Source of the DNA: JAVBMJ01 sp031551275
GTDB lineage: Bacteria; Bacteroidota; Bacteroidia; Bacteroidales; Rikenellaceae
NCBI GenBank assembly: GCA_031551275.1
Contig: JAVBNX010000005.1
Location: forward strand, 1-64,000
Length of the DNA: 64,000 nucleotides
Direction: 5' to 3'
Positions 1 through 6,971 of this stretch are shown one piece after another. Under the pieces are notes generated by a model, which saw only the letters and a list, made by a program, of their open reading frames with translations, was not told the DNA's origin and did not search any database. The stretch's first letter is position 1; every line of letters begins with the position of its first letter. The position numbers were made by a program, and so were the translations under genes.

Positions 1-85
1 CCTTCACGCTCTCGCGTTCATAACTCAACTTTACCGCTCGCTCCTTGAACGTGCGATCATAAACCCTTTTGTTCCCATTTTTCAA
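1..85 (-). CDS. Transposase OrfA, N-terminal fragment (IS3-like)
   Basis: From a TTG codon at 85 the minus strand stays open to the window edge (28 codons). It begins MKNGNKRVYDRTFKERAV and continues with SYERE. This basic start, with FKERAV and LSYERES-like residues, is what HTH_Tnp_1 (OrfA) proteins of IS3-family elements look like at their N-terminus; such proteins bind the IS ends. Only the N-terminus is present. The TTG start is assumed because no ATG in this frame lies upstream within reach of the promoter box. It sits inside an AT-rich block next to tRNA-Lys. Confidence 0.65.
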   Translation of the reverse strand, partial: MKNGNKRVYDRTFKERAVKLSYERESVK

Positions 86-199
86 AGTTAAGATTATTAA
101 ACAACCTTAACTCTTTGTGCGGGCTAAGTTAGGAACTCCAACCTCGTTTCCCATGCCTCAAATATTCTGTAATAATGCCTAAAGTTACAAAATATCCTT

Positions 200-215
200 T
201 ACATTTGCAAATATA
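200..215. promoter_or_regulatory. Overlapping divergent -7 elements
   Basis: TACATTTG (200-207, plus) directly abuts TATATTTG read on the minus strand (215-208). Each matches TAnnTTTG. The minus copy would drive the transposase fragment; no plus-strand gene begins nearby, so the plus copy may be fortuitous. Confidence 0.4.
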
Positions 216-295
216 ACAGATTGAAATACAGATGATTAAATCATTTTGGCAGTCAAAAACAACAATGTTTTACCTATGTTGTACCTGCCAAAAAG

Positions 296-330
296 AAAAA
301 CGCTCAACTCATTAAAAGTCAAGCGTTTTT
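296..330 (-). terminator. Terminator of tRNA-Lys
   Basis: AAAAACGCT pairs with AGCGTTTTT around a 17-nt loop. It lies 13 nt beyond the 3' end of the minus-strand tRNA-Lys and gives a T-run in either direction. Confidence 0.6.
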
Positions 331-342
331 GATTTCATTTCG

Positions 343-415
343 TGATCCCGCTGGGGCTCGAACCCAGGACCCCAACATTAAAAGTGTTGTGCTCTACCAG
401 CTGAGCTACGGAATC
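343..415 (-). tRNA. tRNA-Lys (anticodon TTT)
   Basis: The reverse complement folds as a 73-nt cloverleaf. The acceptor arm GATTCCG pairs with CGGGATC (one T-G pair), the D-arm contains AGCTGGTAGAGC, the anticodon loop is CTTTTAA and the T-arm has GGTTCGAGCC. The anticodon TTT reads Lys codons. CCA is not encoded. An insertion-sequence end lies about 50 nt beyond its 3' end. Confidence 0.95.
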
Positions 416-436
416 GGGGTGTTGCTTTTGCGGGTG

Positions 437-444
437 CAAAGATA
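437..444 (-). promoter_or_regulatory. -7 element of tRNA-Lys
   Basis: TATCTTTG on the minus strand, 21 nt upstream of the mature tRNA 5' end. Confidence 0.7.
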
Positions 445-635
445 GGGATTTTTTTTGTTCCCGCAAATCGAATCGCATTTTATGGTGCAAAAGGGCACCG
501 GGGAGAGGAAATTATGATTTTTGCGGGGGGTTGCAGGTTGTGGCAGAGTTTTTGCCTGCTTATATGCCGGAACTATGAAAGACAAAAAGGAATTATTTAA
601 AAACAACCGGGATAAATTCTCACCTTAAATTATTT

Positions 636-1259
636 ATGAATATGAAAAAACTTGTTTTATTACCGATTGCCCTCCTTGCAATCGTGGCGTGTCAGAAAGA
701 TCCTGACATGTCGGAACTGAGCGACGAGTACATGGTGGCTACCGTCTATGACAACACCTACAATTTCAACTCGCCGACTACCGTCTATGTACCCGCGACA
801 ACGATCGACCTCTTGGACAACCCCGACGGGCAGATCGATGAGTGGAACGATGCGAACTCCAGGAAGATCCTCGACACGGTGGCTTACCAGCTTACCCAGG
901 CCGGTTATACCGTCGTCAGGGGCGATGTGCCTCACGATATGGAAATGAACGTGAGCTTTGTCGAAAACACCACCTACTTCGTTGACTATCCTTACTGGTG
1001 GTGGGATCCTTACTACTACTGGTGGGACGGTTGGTATTACCCCTACCCCGTGGTTTACGGTTACACGACCGGCGCGCTGATCCTCGAGTTCGTGGTGCCC
1101 AACCTGCAACAAAACACCACGGACATCCCCTCCAAATGGTATGCTTACATTACCGGCGCGGAATCGGGCTCCGAGAATACCGACACGCAGTATATGATTC
1201 GGGGCGTCGGGACGGCTTTCACACAGTCGCCTTACTTCAAGAAAACCGGGCCTCAATAG
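636..1259 (+). CDS. DUF4136 lipoprotein
   Basis: A 207-residue predicted lipoprotein. A short basic start and hydrophobic core end in the lipobox AIVAC with Cys19, so it should be lipidated and membrane-anchored. The body starts with SDEYMVATVYD, the pattern of DUF4136 proteins, and has an aromatic-rich centre (runs of Y, W and P around residues 118-145). Function is unknown for the family. Two in-frame ATGs (636 and 642) are both usable. The next gene, 41 nt downstream, encodes a beta-barrel, so the two probably form an envelope pair. A second DUF4136 gene lies at 59003. Confidence 0.8.
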   Translation: MNMKKLVLLPIALLAIVACQKDPDMSELSDEYMVATVYDNTYNFNSPTTVYVPATTIDLLDNPDGQIDEWNDANSRKILDTVAYQLTQAGYTVVRGDVPHDMEMNVSFVENTTYFVDYPYWWWDPYYYWWDGWYYPYPVVYGYTTGALILEFVVPNLQQNTTDIPSKWYAYITGAESGSENTDTQYMIRGVGTAFTQSPYFKKTGPQ

Positions 1260-1300
1260 AAGCTATCCGTTGTCGAACCATTTAAAATCAGATCAATCCT

Positions 1301-1930
1301 ATGAAAACTATAAAAAAGAGCCTGTTAGTGGCTGTCCTCATCACCCTTGGCTTTGCGTTACCGAGCAAAGCGCAACTGGTACCCCAGGGCTACTTCAATG
1401 TGGACTGGCAATTGAACGTGCCCATCAGCAATGACTTCGCGTCCAAAACGAGCGGATGGGGCATGAACTTCGAAGGCGGTTATTACCTGCCCAACACCGA
1501 TTTCGCGATCGGGGCGTTCCTCGCTTTCCACACCAACAACGAGTACATCGGCCGGGAGACCATCGTTCTGGGTCCCCAGTCGGCCGTGACCACCGACCAG
1601 CAGCACAGCGTATTCCAACTGCCTTTCGGGGTGCTGGGACGCTACAAACTGACCGACGGCATGGGCGTGCTGGATCCTTACGTCAGCTTAAAGCTCGGTC
1701 CCGCCTTCTCGCGGATCAGCTCCTTCTACTCGGTTTACGAGAGCTATGACGAGCAGTGGGGTTTCTACTTCTCCCCTGAAATCGGTACGACCATCTGGCC
1801 CGGCGCGATGAAATACGTCGGTATCCACGTGGCCGCCTACTTCAGCTACTCGACCAACAAGTCCGAACTGCTGAAATACTCGGTCGACGGGTTGAGCAAC
1901 TTCGGGGTTCGCGTGGGTTTGACGTTCTAA
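1301..1930 (+). CDS. Outer membrane beta-barrel protein
   Basis: A 209-residue protein with a signal peptide (basic MKTIKKS, hydrophobic core, cleavage likely after PSKA). The rest alternates aromatic and polar residues in strand-like segments, contains GGYYLP and ends in GVRVGLTF, a C-terminal Phe expected of outer-membrane barrels. This is consistent with a small eight-stranded porin-family barrel. It follows the DUF4136 lipoprotein by 41 nt and is probably co-transcribed. Ligand or role cannot be read from the sequence. Confidence 0.75.
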   Translation: MKTIKKSLLVAVLITLGFALPSKAQLVPQGYFNVDWQLNVPISNDFASKTSGWGMNFEGGYYLPNTDFAIGAFLAFHTNNEYIGRETIVLGPQSAVTTDQQHSVFQLPFGVLGRYKLTDGMGVLDPYVSLKLGPAFSRISSFYSVYESYDEQWGFYFSPEIGTTIWPGAMKYVGIHVAAYFSYSTNKSELLKYSVDGLSNFGVRVGLTF

Positions 1931-1999
1931 GGAAATATAAGGATACGAAAAAGGCTGCCAAATGAAGTGCCCCCCCGTTTGTTGGACGGATTAATAAAC

Positions 2000-2794
2000 T
2001 CAGGAATTATGAGCTCGGTACTGCACCGGGCTCATATTTTTTAGCGCGGTTTTTATCCGTTTGTTATTGTAGTAATCGATGTACTCGACGATCTCTTTTC
2101 GGAGTTGCTCGACCGATGAGAACTTCTGTAAATATAGCAATTCTGATTTTAATACTCCGAAGAAGTTTTCGATCACGGCATTGTCCAGGCAGTTGCCCTT
2201 GCGGGACATGCTCTGTTTTATGCCTTTATCTTCCATCGCCCGGCGATATTGTTTCATTTGGTATTGCCATCCCTGATCCGAGTGCAGGATCAGGTCGGGG
2301 TAATCCGGTAGTTTCTTGAACGCCGTTTTGAGCATAGCCATCGTCTGGGCGATAGTCGGCCGATCCGAGATGTTGTAACTGACTATCTCCCTGTTGTACA
2401 AGTCGATTATGGGAGACAGATATAGTTTTTGTCCCAGCACCGTGAACTCGGTTAGGTCAGTTGCCCACTTCTGGTTAGGCCGCCCAGCCACAAAGTTGCG
2501 CTGCAGCAGGTTCGGGGCGATCCTACCTACATCTCCCTTATATGACTTGTACCTACGAAGCCTTACCTGGCATTTTATCCCGCAAGTGGCCATTAGCTTG
2601 AGTACGGTCTTGTGGTTTATCCTATATCCACGATTGTGCATCTCGGCGGTAATCCGACGATAACCATAGCGACCTTTGTGTTCATGATAAATACTTATAA
2701 TACTCTCTTTTTGAAGAGCGTATTTATCCGGCAACTTTGTTCTTTGGGCATGATAATAGAACGTGCTTCGTGCCATCCCTGCAGCTTCCAACAA
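2000..2794 (-). CDS. IS3-family transposase OrfB (DDE integrase)
   Basis: 264 residues counted from a TTG, but probably made mainly as the C-terminal part of an OrfAB fusion. It shows the HTH_21 region GMARSTFYYH, then the rve integrase core with catalytic acids in WATDLTEF, LHSDQGWQ and NAVIENFFG. These form the D-D-E triad that cuts and joins DNA. The frame is open upstream through the end of OrfA to the A7 run at 2893-2887, which fits programmed -1 frameshifting. It is intact, so transposition is plausible. Confidence 0.92.
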   Translation of the reverse strand: MLEAAGMARSTFYYHAQRTKLPDKYALQKESIISIYHEHKGRYGYRRITAEMHNRGYRINHKTVLKLMATCGIKCQVRLRRYKSYKGDVGRIAPNLLQRNFVAGRPNQKWATDLTEFTVLGQKLYLSPIIDLYNREIVSYNISDRPTIAQTMAMLKTAFKKLPDYPDLILHSDQGWQYQMKQYRRAMEDKGIKQSMSRKGNCLDNAVIENFFGVLKSELLYLQKFSSVEQLRKEIVEYIDYYNNKRIKTALKNMSPVQYRAHNS

Positions 2795-2817
2795 CGTCGG
2801 AAGCCGATGATGCGGCC

Positions 2818-3351
2818 TCAGTCTTTCGATGGCTTGGGCAATCTCCCGCTCTCGCGGGCGATGCGCTCCTCGACTAAGGCCCGCAATTTTTTTAGGTAAG
2901 CAACCTCGGCTCGCAACCGTTCATTCTCCGCGACCAATGCATCATATGGCGATGGCGGATCCGCTGGCTTGTGCTTCTTGGGTTTCTTGTCAGTCATCGC
3001 AGGTCTCCTTCCTCGTTGCTTTGGGCTAAGTCCGGGCAATCCATGCCTGTCGTAGAGTCGCTCCCACTGGAAAATCCTACTCTCGCTGGGAATACCAAAA
3101 TCTGCCGCAGTCTGGCGTAAAGATAGATCATTTTTACGCTTGTGAAGGATAACGGCCAACTTGAAATCGACCGAATAAGTGCACCAACGCATCGAAAGAC
3201 CCGACGCCCCATGAGCCTCATAATGGCTCAGCCATCGCTGAACCTGACTACGAACCGTACCTAATCGCATCGAAACATCAACGATAGAGAATCCTTCGTC
3301 AAGCACCAGGCTGACCGCTCGTAAGCGATCCGAATGAGAAAATTTAGTCAT
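2818..3351 (-). CDS. IS3-family transposase OrfA (helix-turn-helix)
   Basis: 177 residues from the ATG at 3351; a longer TTG start at 3375 lies in the terminal repeat and is less likely. It has two helix-turn-helix segments: FSIVDVSMRLGTVRSQVQRW near the N-terminus and LSLRQTAADFGIPSESRIFQ in the middle. A leucine-zipper-like stretch follows (ENERLRAEVAYLKKLRALV), typical of IS3/IS150 OrfA. It binds the element ends and, through a frameshift at codons CTA AAA AAA, supplies the N-terminus of the active transposase. OrfA itself ends 25 codons after the slip site. Confidence 0.9.
   Translation of the reverse strand: MTKFSHSDRLRAVSLVLDEGFSIVDVSMRLGTVRSQVQRWLSHYEAHGASGLSMRWCTYSVDFKLAVILHKRKNDLSLRQTAADFGIPSESRIFQWERLYDRHGLPGLSPKQRGRRPAMTDKKPKKHKPADPPSPYDALVAENERLRAEVAYLKKLRALVEERIARESGRLPKPSKD
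2887..2893 (-). promoter_or_regulatory. Programmed -1 frameshift site
   Basis: On the minus strand OrfA codons read CTA AAA AAA TTG, giving the slippery heptamer A AAA AAA. After a -1 slip the frame stays open (ATT GCG GGC onward) straight into OrfB. This would yield an OrfAB protein of about 450 residues. Confidence 0.75.
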
Positions 3352-3551
3352 AAAAAACACCCCAAAAGTGTCCAACTTTTGGGGTGTAGTTCAATTTGGA
3401 CATAAGGAATTTATTTTTCAATGACGCTGATTTTGTGTGCCTTGCATGAAAAGCGATAAGGATGTTTTTTTGCGCTTTTCATATTTCTTTCATTAACTTT
3501 GTATAGGTTAGAACTCATACGGTTAATGACTTACTATATTAGTAGTTAATT

Positions 3552-3830
3552 ATGAAAAAACTTCGTCCATTAAGATTTTTGACCCTTCTTCTTTTAGTCT
3601 ATTGGCTAATCGTTGTTGTTCTGATGTTCACTATAGACTCTATGCACTCCGGCGGCGAACAGTACTTCCTTAGGATACTGTCCAGCGGATCAAGAGTTTT
3701 CCCACTATTCGGGATAATAACAACATTATTAACAGCAATTCTTTATAAAAGTTGGGCTCTAAAAAATTGGTATATTCCATCTATCCTTTTGGCATTGTTT
3801 GTTTTCTTATTCCTATATGGACAGTTTTGA
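3552..3830 (+). CDS. Small membrane protein, unknown function
   Basis: A 92-residue hydrophobic protein with about three membrane segments: residues 9-28 (FLTLLLLVYWLIVVVLMF), roughly 48-66, and 72-90. I do not recognise the family. The gene is much more AT-rich than the genome average and lies directly beside the IS3 element, suggesting acquired DNA. The following ORF overlaps its end by 14 nt in another frame and has no membrane segment, so the two may be translationally coupled. They could also be a frameshifted single gene (membrane anchor plus soluble domain). Confidence 0.6.
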   Translation: MKKLRPLRFLTLLLLVYWLIVVVLMFTIDSMHSGGEQYFLRILSSGSRVFPLFGIITTLLTAILYKSWALKNWYIPSILLALFVFLFLYGQF

Positions 3831-4191
3831 TCATTTTACAATGAACCTATTTCTGACATCAGACGACTATCTTGATTTTCAGGATGTAAAAACAATTACT
3901 GATTATCAGCAAATGACGATCGATAACCAGAAGGTTCTCAAAGTGAAGATAAATAAGCCCCTTATCGGTCAAAAATACAACCTTAATGATTTTGACCCGG
4001 ATGCGTTGTATTTGATTAATAGATACGATGAAAATGCTTTTGATAAACTCGATGTGTTTCCCATTCATGTATATGTTCTCATTCCTAAAACCTACACAAA
4101 GCGAATACCTTCTGCGTTAAACGACCTTCAAAATATTGCATGGGCAATGCTATACGACAATATTATTGACGCGGAAATAAAAAAAATATAA
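3817..4191 (+). CDS. Hypothetical protein, AT-rich partner of preceding ORF
   Basis: 124 residues if started at the ATG at 3817 (alternatives at 3799 and 3841). It is soluble and acidic at the start (SDDYLDFQDV), has no signal peptide and no motif I recognise. Two tandem hydroxyl/aspartate-rich segments precede a hydrophobic FPIHVYVLIPK strand. It overlaps the upstream membrane ORF by 14 nt and ends 4 nt before the convergent ABC ATPase gene. Codon use is AT-rich, unlike the transporter operon. Function unknown. Confidence 0.55.
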   Translation: MDSFDHFTMNLFLTSDDYLDFQDVKTITDYQQMTIDNQKVLKVKINKPLIGQKYNLNDFDPDALYLINRYDENAFDKLDVFPIHVYVLIPKTYTKRIPSALNDLQNIAWAMLYDNIIDAEIKKI

Positions 4192-4195
4192 GGCA

Positions 4196-4957
4196 TTATT
4201 TCTTCCCGGCGGCGGCGATTACCTTTTTGGCCATGTTGGAGGCGAAGACGAACTCCTTCAGCTCGGGGTTGTCGGCGTGCAGGATGTCGTCTTTGGTGCC
4301 CTGCCACCAGAGTTTGCCCTCGTAGATGAAGTTCACGCTGTCGCCGATCTCCATGACCGAGTTCATGTCGTGGGTGTTGATGATGGTGGTAATCTGGTAC
4401 TCCTTGGTGATCTCGCTGATCAAATTGTCGATTACCACCGAGGTCCTCGGGTCGAGGCCCGAGTTGGGCTCGTCGCAGAATAAGTATTTCGGGTTCATCA
4501 CGATGGCCCTTGCGATGGCCACGCGTTTGACCATGCCGCCGGAGAGCTCGGCGGGGTAGAGTTTGTTCGCGTTCTCGAGGTTGACCCTATCCAGGCAGAA
4601 ATTGACCCGGTCCATCTTTTGCTTCGCGCTTTGGCGCGTGAACAGGTCCAACGGCAGGCGGACGTTCTCCTCGACGGTCGAGGCGTCGAGCAGGGCTCCG
4701 CCCTGGAAGAGCATGCCGATGTCCTTGCGGATCTCTTTGCGGGCCTTGAAATCGAGGTCGGTGAAGCAGATGTCGTCGTAGTAGATCTTGCCCTGGTCGA
4801 CCTTGTGCAGGCCCACGAGGCACTTCAGCAGCACGGTCTTGCCCGAGCCGCTCTGGCCGATGATCAGGTTGGTCTTGCCGCGCTCGAACTGGACGGTGAT
4901 GTCCTCCAGTACGGTCCTCCCCTCGAAGGACTTGTATATGTGCTCGGTGCGTATCAA
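4196..4957 (-). CDS. ABC transporter ATPase, MlaF-like
   Basis: A 253-residue ATPase. Walker A is GQSGSGKTVLLK (about residues 34-45), the signature is LSGGMVKRVAIARA, Walker B is YLFCDEPNSGLDP, and the switch His lies in NTHDM. ELSGGM with a GLDP D-loop and the MlaE-type permease directly upstream place it in the Mla/Mkl group, which powers phospholipid movement across the envelope to maintain outer-membrane asymmetry. Its ATG overlaps the permease stop by 4 nt, so it is the last gene of the operon. No MCE (MlaD) gene is next to it in the window. Confidence 0.88.
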   Translation of the reverse strand: MIRTEHIYKSFEGRTVLEDITVQFERGKTNLIIGQSGSGKTVLLKCLVGLHKVDQGKIYYDDICFTDLDFKARKEIRKDIGMLFQGGALLDASTVEENVRLPLDLFTRQSAKQKMDRVNFCLDRVNLENANKLYPAELSGGMVKRVAIARAIVMNPKYLFCDEPNSGLDPRTSVVIDNLISEITKEYQITTIINTHDMNSVMEIGDSVNFIYEGKLWWQGTKDDILHADNPELKEFVFASNMAKKVIAAAGKK

Positions 4958-5694
4958 ATCAGCATCAATTGGGTGATCACAAGGTCAAGCAGAAGGATAA
5001 TGATCGAGCAGGCCACCACAGCCTGGGTGCTGGCCTTGCCCACCTCGAGCGAGTTGCCTCGGGCGTAGTAGCCGTAGAAGCCCGAAACCGAGGTGATAAC
5101 AAAGCCGTAGACCGCCGCCTTGACCAGCGAATAGGAGATCGAGAAGGGGCGGAAATCGAACCTCAGGCCGTTAATGTAGTCGTCGGGGTTCATGATGCCC
5201 GTGATGAAGGCCACCACGTAGCCCCCCGCCGCGCCGATGATCATGCTCATCAGGGTCAGGAAGGGAAAGAACAGCACCATGCTGATGATCTTGGGCAGCA
5301 TCAGGTAGGAGGCCGAGTTGACCCCCATGATCTCCAGCGCGTCGATCTGCTCGGTAATGCGCATGGTCCCGATCTCCGAGGCGATGTTCGAGCCCACCTT
5401 GCCGGCCAGGATCAGCGCCACGACGGTCGAGGAGAACTCCAGGATCATCGTTTCGCGCGTGGCGTAGCCGATCAAATACTTGGGGATAAAGGGCGATTCG
5501 AGGTTGATGGCCATCTGGAGCATGACCACGGCCCCCATAAAGACCGAGATGATGATCACGATGCCGATCGAGTTGAGGCCCAGCGCCTCCATCTCGGCGA
5601 TGATCCGGCGCTTGTATATCCGCCACTTCTCAGGCTTGGAAAAAACCTTCGACATGAGGATAAAGTATCGGCCCAGCAGCTCTAAAAACTTCAT
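4954..5694 (-). CDS. MlaE-family lipid transport permease
   Basis: A 246-residue membrane protein of the MlaE (DUF140) family. About five hydrophobic segments are visible, and the conserved core includes FSSTVVALILAGKVGSNIAS and IGTMRITEQIDALEIMGVNS; the E-x-GTMRxTEQIDAL signature is characteristic. With the ATPase (4-nt overlap downstream) it forms the inner-membrane part of an Mla-like lipid transporter. It overlaps the upstream DUF4834-like gene by 4 nt, giving a tightly packed three-gene operon. Confidence 0.9.
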   Translation of the reverse strand: MKFLELLGRYFILMSKVFSKPEKWRIYKRRIIAEMEALGLNSIGIVIIISVFMGAVVMLQMAINLESPFIPKYLIGYATRETMILEFSSTVVALILAGKVGSNIASEIGTMRITEQIDALEIMGVNSASYLMLPKIISMVLFFPFLTLMSMIIGAAGGYVVAFITGIMNPDDYINGLRFDFRPFSISYSLVKAAVYGFVITSVSGFYGYYARGNSLEVGKASTQAVVACSIIILLLDLVITQLMLI

Positions 5695-5972
5695 TTCTCG
5701 GATTTATCGTATTCTGTCCCCCGTCCCTTCTCCGTCTCGGTAATCTCTATTTCTTCAAATTCGACGTATTCGCCCGCGTCGCGCCGTGTGACCCTCTCCT
5801 CGGGCTGCGTACGGCGAATCCTTACCTCGCCCTCGGGGCGCGGCTGCTCCTGCCTGCCGCCCGCGGCGGAAGTGGCGCGGTTGATCCAACGTCTGAGCAA
5901 GAACCGTCCCAAAAGGCCCGCGATCCAAAAAAAGATCACGACTCCTATGATCAATGTCAGCAAAAATTCCAT
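5691..5972 (-). CDS. DUF4834-like single-pass membrane protein
   Basis: 93 residues. One membrane helix (residues 3-24, LLTLIIGVVIFFWIAGLL) is followed by a basic stretch (FLLRRWINR) and a charged tail containing EYVEFEEIE, which I associate with Bacteroidetes DUF4834 proteins. Topology should place the charged tail in the cytoplasm. It is first in the operon with mlaE and mlaF homologues (overlap 4 nt), with a TACCTTTG box 20 nt upstream. Function unknown; a link to the lipid transporter is inference from gene order only. Confidence 0.65.
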   Translation of the reverse strand: MEFLLTLIIGVVIFFWIAGLLGRFLLRRWINRATSAAGGRQEQPRPEGEVRIRRTQPEERVTRRDAGEYVEFEEIEITETEKGRGTEYDKSEK

Positions 5973-5991
5973 CGCTTGAAGATAATCTTTG

Positions 5992-5999
5992 CAAAGGTA
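5992..5999 (-). promoter_or_regulatory. -7 element of the DUF4834-mlaE-mlaF operon
   Basis: TACCTTTG on the minus strand, 19 nt before the ATG at 5972. Confidence 0.65.
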
Positions 6000-6055
6000 G
6001 CTATTTTACCGGGAAGACCGCGACGCGCTCCGGTAATTTTCGAGCAGAGATTCAC

Positions 6056-6063
6056 TATATTTG
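6056..6063 (+). promoter_or_regulatory. -7 element of the 6097 gene
   Basis: TATATTTG, 33 nt upstream of the ATG at 6097. It overlaps a potential TTG start at 6061, which is why the later ATG is preferred. Confidence 0.6.
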
Positions 6064-6096
6064 CATCTTTATTACAACACTTACCCTGATACCGCA

Positions 6097-6891
6097 ATGA
6101 AAAACACGCTCAAAATCGCCGAATTGGCATCGATCCTCTACGCACTGCTTTTCTTCCTGGGCTACTGCACCAACTGGGTCTATTTCTCCGCGTTCGGGGT
6201 TGAGGTAAATGAATATTTTACCATCGCTGAGATTTTATTGCTCTTTCTCTCCAAGGTAATGGTTTCAATCTATTTTATCCCGCTGTTCGTCGTGTCGGCA
6301 GTGATGCTCCTGCTCCTTGTAGGGTTTATCGAGCTGGTGGAGACGGAGAAAAATTGGATATCCAAGACGATCTGCCTGGTGGTAATGACCGCGCTGTTTG
6401 GATGGTTGATATCGGGAATAAACCTCTCCACCATACGGGGAGAGCTCGACCACGTGGTCAACGGTAAGATATGGAAACACCTTTGGGAACACCTCAGCTT
6501 ACTTGTCATACCCATGGTCGCGTTCGTCTTTCTTTTCATCTACTACCAGATGTTCCTCAAAAAGGACGAGGGAAAAAACGAAGAGTCCACAAGCAAAATA
6601 TCCTATTACCTGATCGGGACGATCGTCTACATTTTGGTCATCTTTACCGCTATGGGCGTAAACAAAGCGGATGCCTACTCCATGAAAACCAACTGCAAAG
6701 GCAAGGCCGAGGTTACCTTCCTGTACAACGGGGAACCGGAAGCGTCATCCAAATCGCTGATTTACGTGGGAGGCTCTGCCAACTACCTGTTTATGTATGA
6801 GTGTACGACCGGATACACCCTCATCTTCGAACGCAGCAAGATCGAAAAATTACAGGTTCTTCCTAACGGACAATTTTCTATCCTCAAATAG
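6097..6891 (+). CDS. Polytopic membrane protein, unknown function
   Basis: 264 residues from the ATG at 6097. Four predicted membrane helices lie in the first 180 residues (around 9-28, 45-75, 90-110 and 135-155), with a fifth near 180-195. A C-terminal region of about 70 residues follows (from NKADAYSMKTN), with two Cys (TNCKGKA and YECTTG) that could form a disulfide outside the cytoplasm. No family recognised. It stands alone between the mla operon and purB. Confidence 0.65.
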   Translation: MKNTLKIAELASILYALLFFLGYCTNWVYFSAFGVEVNEYFTIAEILLLFLSKVMVSIYFIPLFVVSAVMLLLLVGFIELVETEKNWISKTICLVVMTALFGWLISGINLSTIRGELDHVVNGKIWKHLWEHLSLLVIPMVAFVFLFIYYQMFLKKDEGKNEESTSKISYYLIGTIVYILVIFTAMGVNKADAYSMKTNCKGKAEVTFLYNGEPEASSKSLIYVGGSANYLFMYECTTGYTLIFERSKIEKLQVLPNGQFSILK

Positions 6892-6945
6892 CAAAGGACA
6901 CCGTTTAATTTGCCGCGAAGATTTTGCACTCACAGGGCAAATTCT

Positions 6946-6953
6946 TACCTTTG
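6946..6953 (+). promoter_or_regulatory. -7 element of purB
   Basis: TACCTTTG, 18 nt upstream of the purB ATG; a TTTTGC near 6922-6927 is at a suitable distance for the upstream -33 element. Confidence 0.65.
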
Positions 6954-6971
6954 TAAGATAAACGCCTAACT

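Larger units (their letters stand above)
1..290 (-). mobile_element. End of an insertion sequence cut by the window edge
   Basis: The stretch is AT-rich and carries the start of a transposase OrfA reading off the left edge. Read on the minus strand it begins at about 290 with TGGCAGGTACAACATAGG, and a leading TG is typical of IS3-family ends. A TAnnTTTG promoter box at 215-208 points toward the transposase. The end at 290 is inferred, because the partner inverted repeat lies outside the window. Between 86 and 290 I see no other gene. Confidence 0.5.
1956..3402 (-). mobile_element. IS3-family insertion sequence (IS150-like)
   Basis: A roughly 1.45-kb element with OrfA and OrfB on the minus strand. 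The right end, read inward from 3402, is TGTCCAAATTGAACTACACC, and GTTGGAC follows shortly after. The left end from 1956 is TGCCAAATGAAGTGCCCCCC, again with GTTGGAC downstream, so the terminal inverted repeats are imperfect but recognisable. No exact abutting target duplication is seen; AAGG occurs one base outside each end. Both reading frames are intact, so the element may be active. Confidence 0.85.

Noticed and set aside
3447..3480. GAAAAGCG/CGCTTTTC hairpin as a terminator or IS end
   Set aside because: The T-run is inside the loop and no gene ends just before it; the IS ends are better placed at 1956 and 3402.
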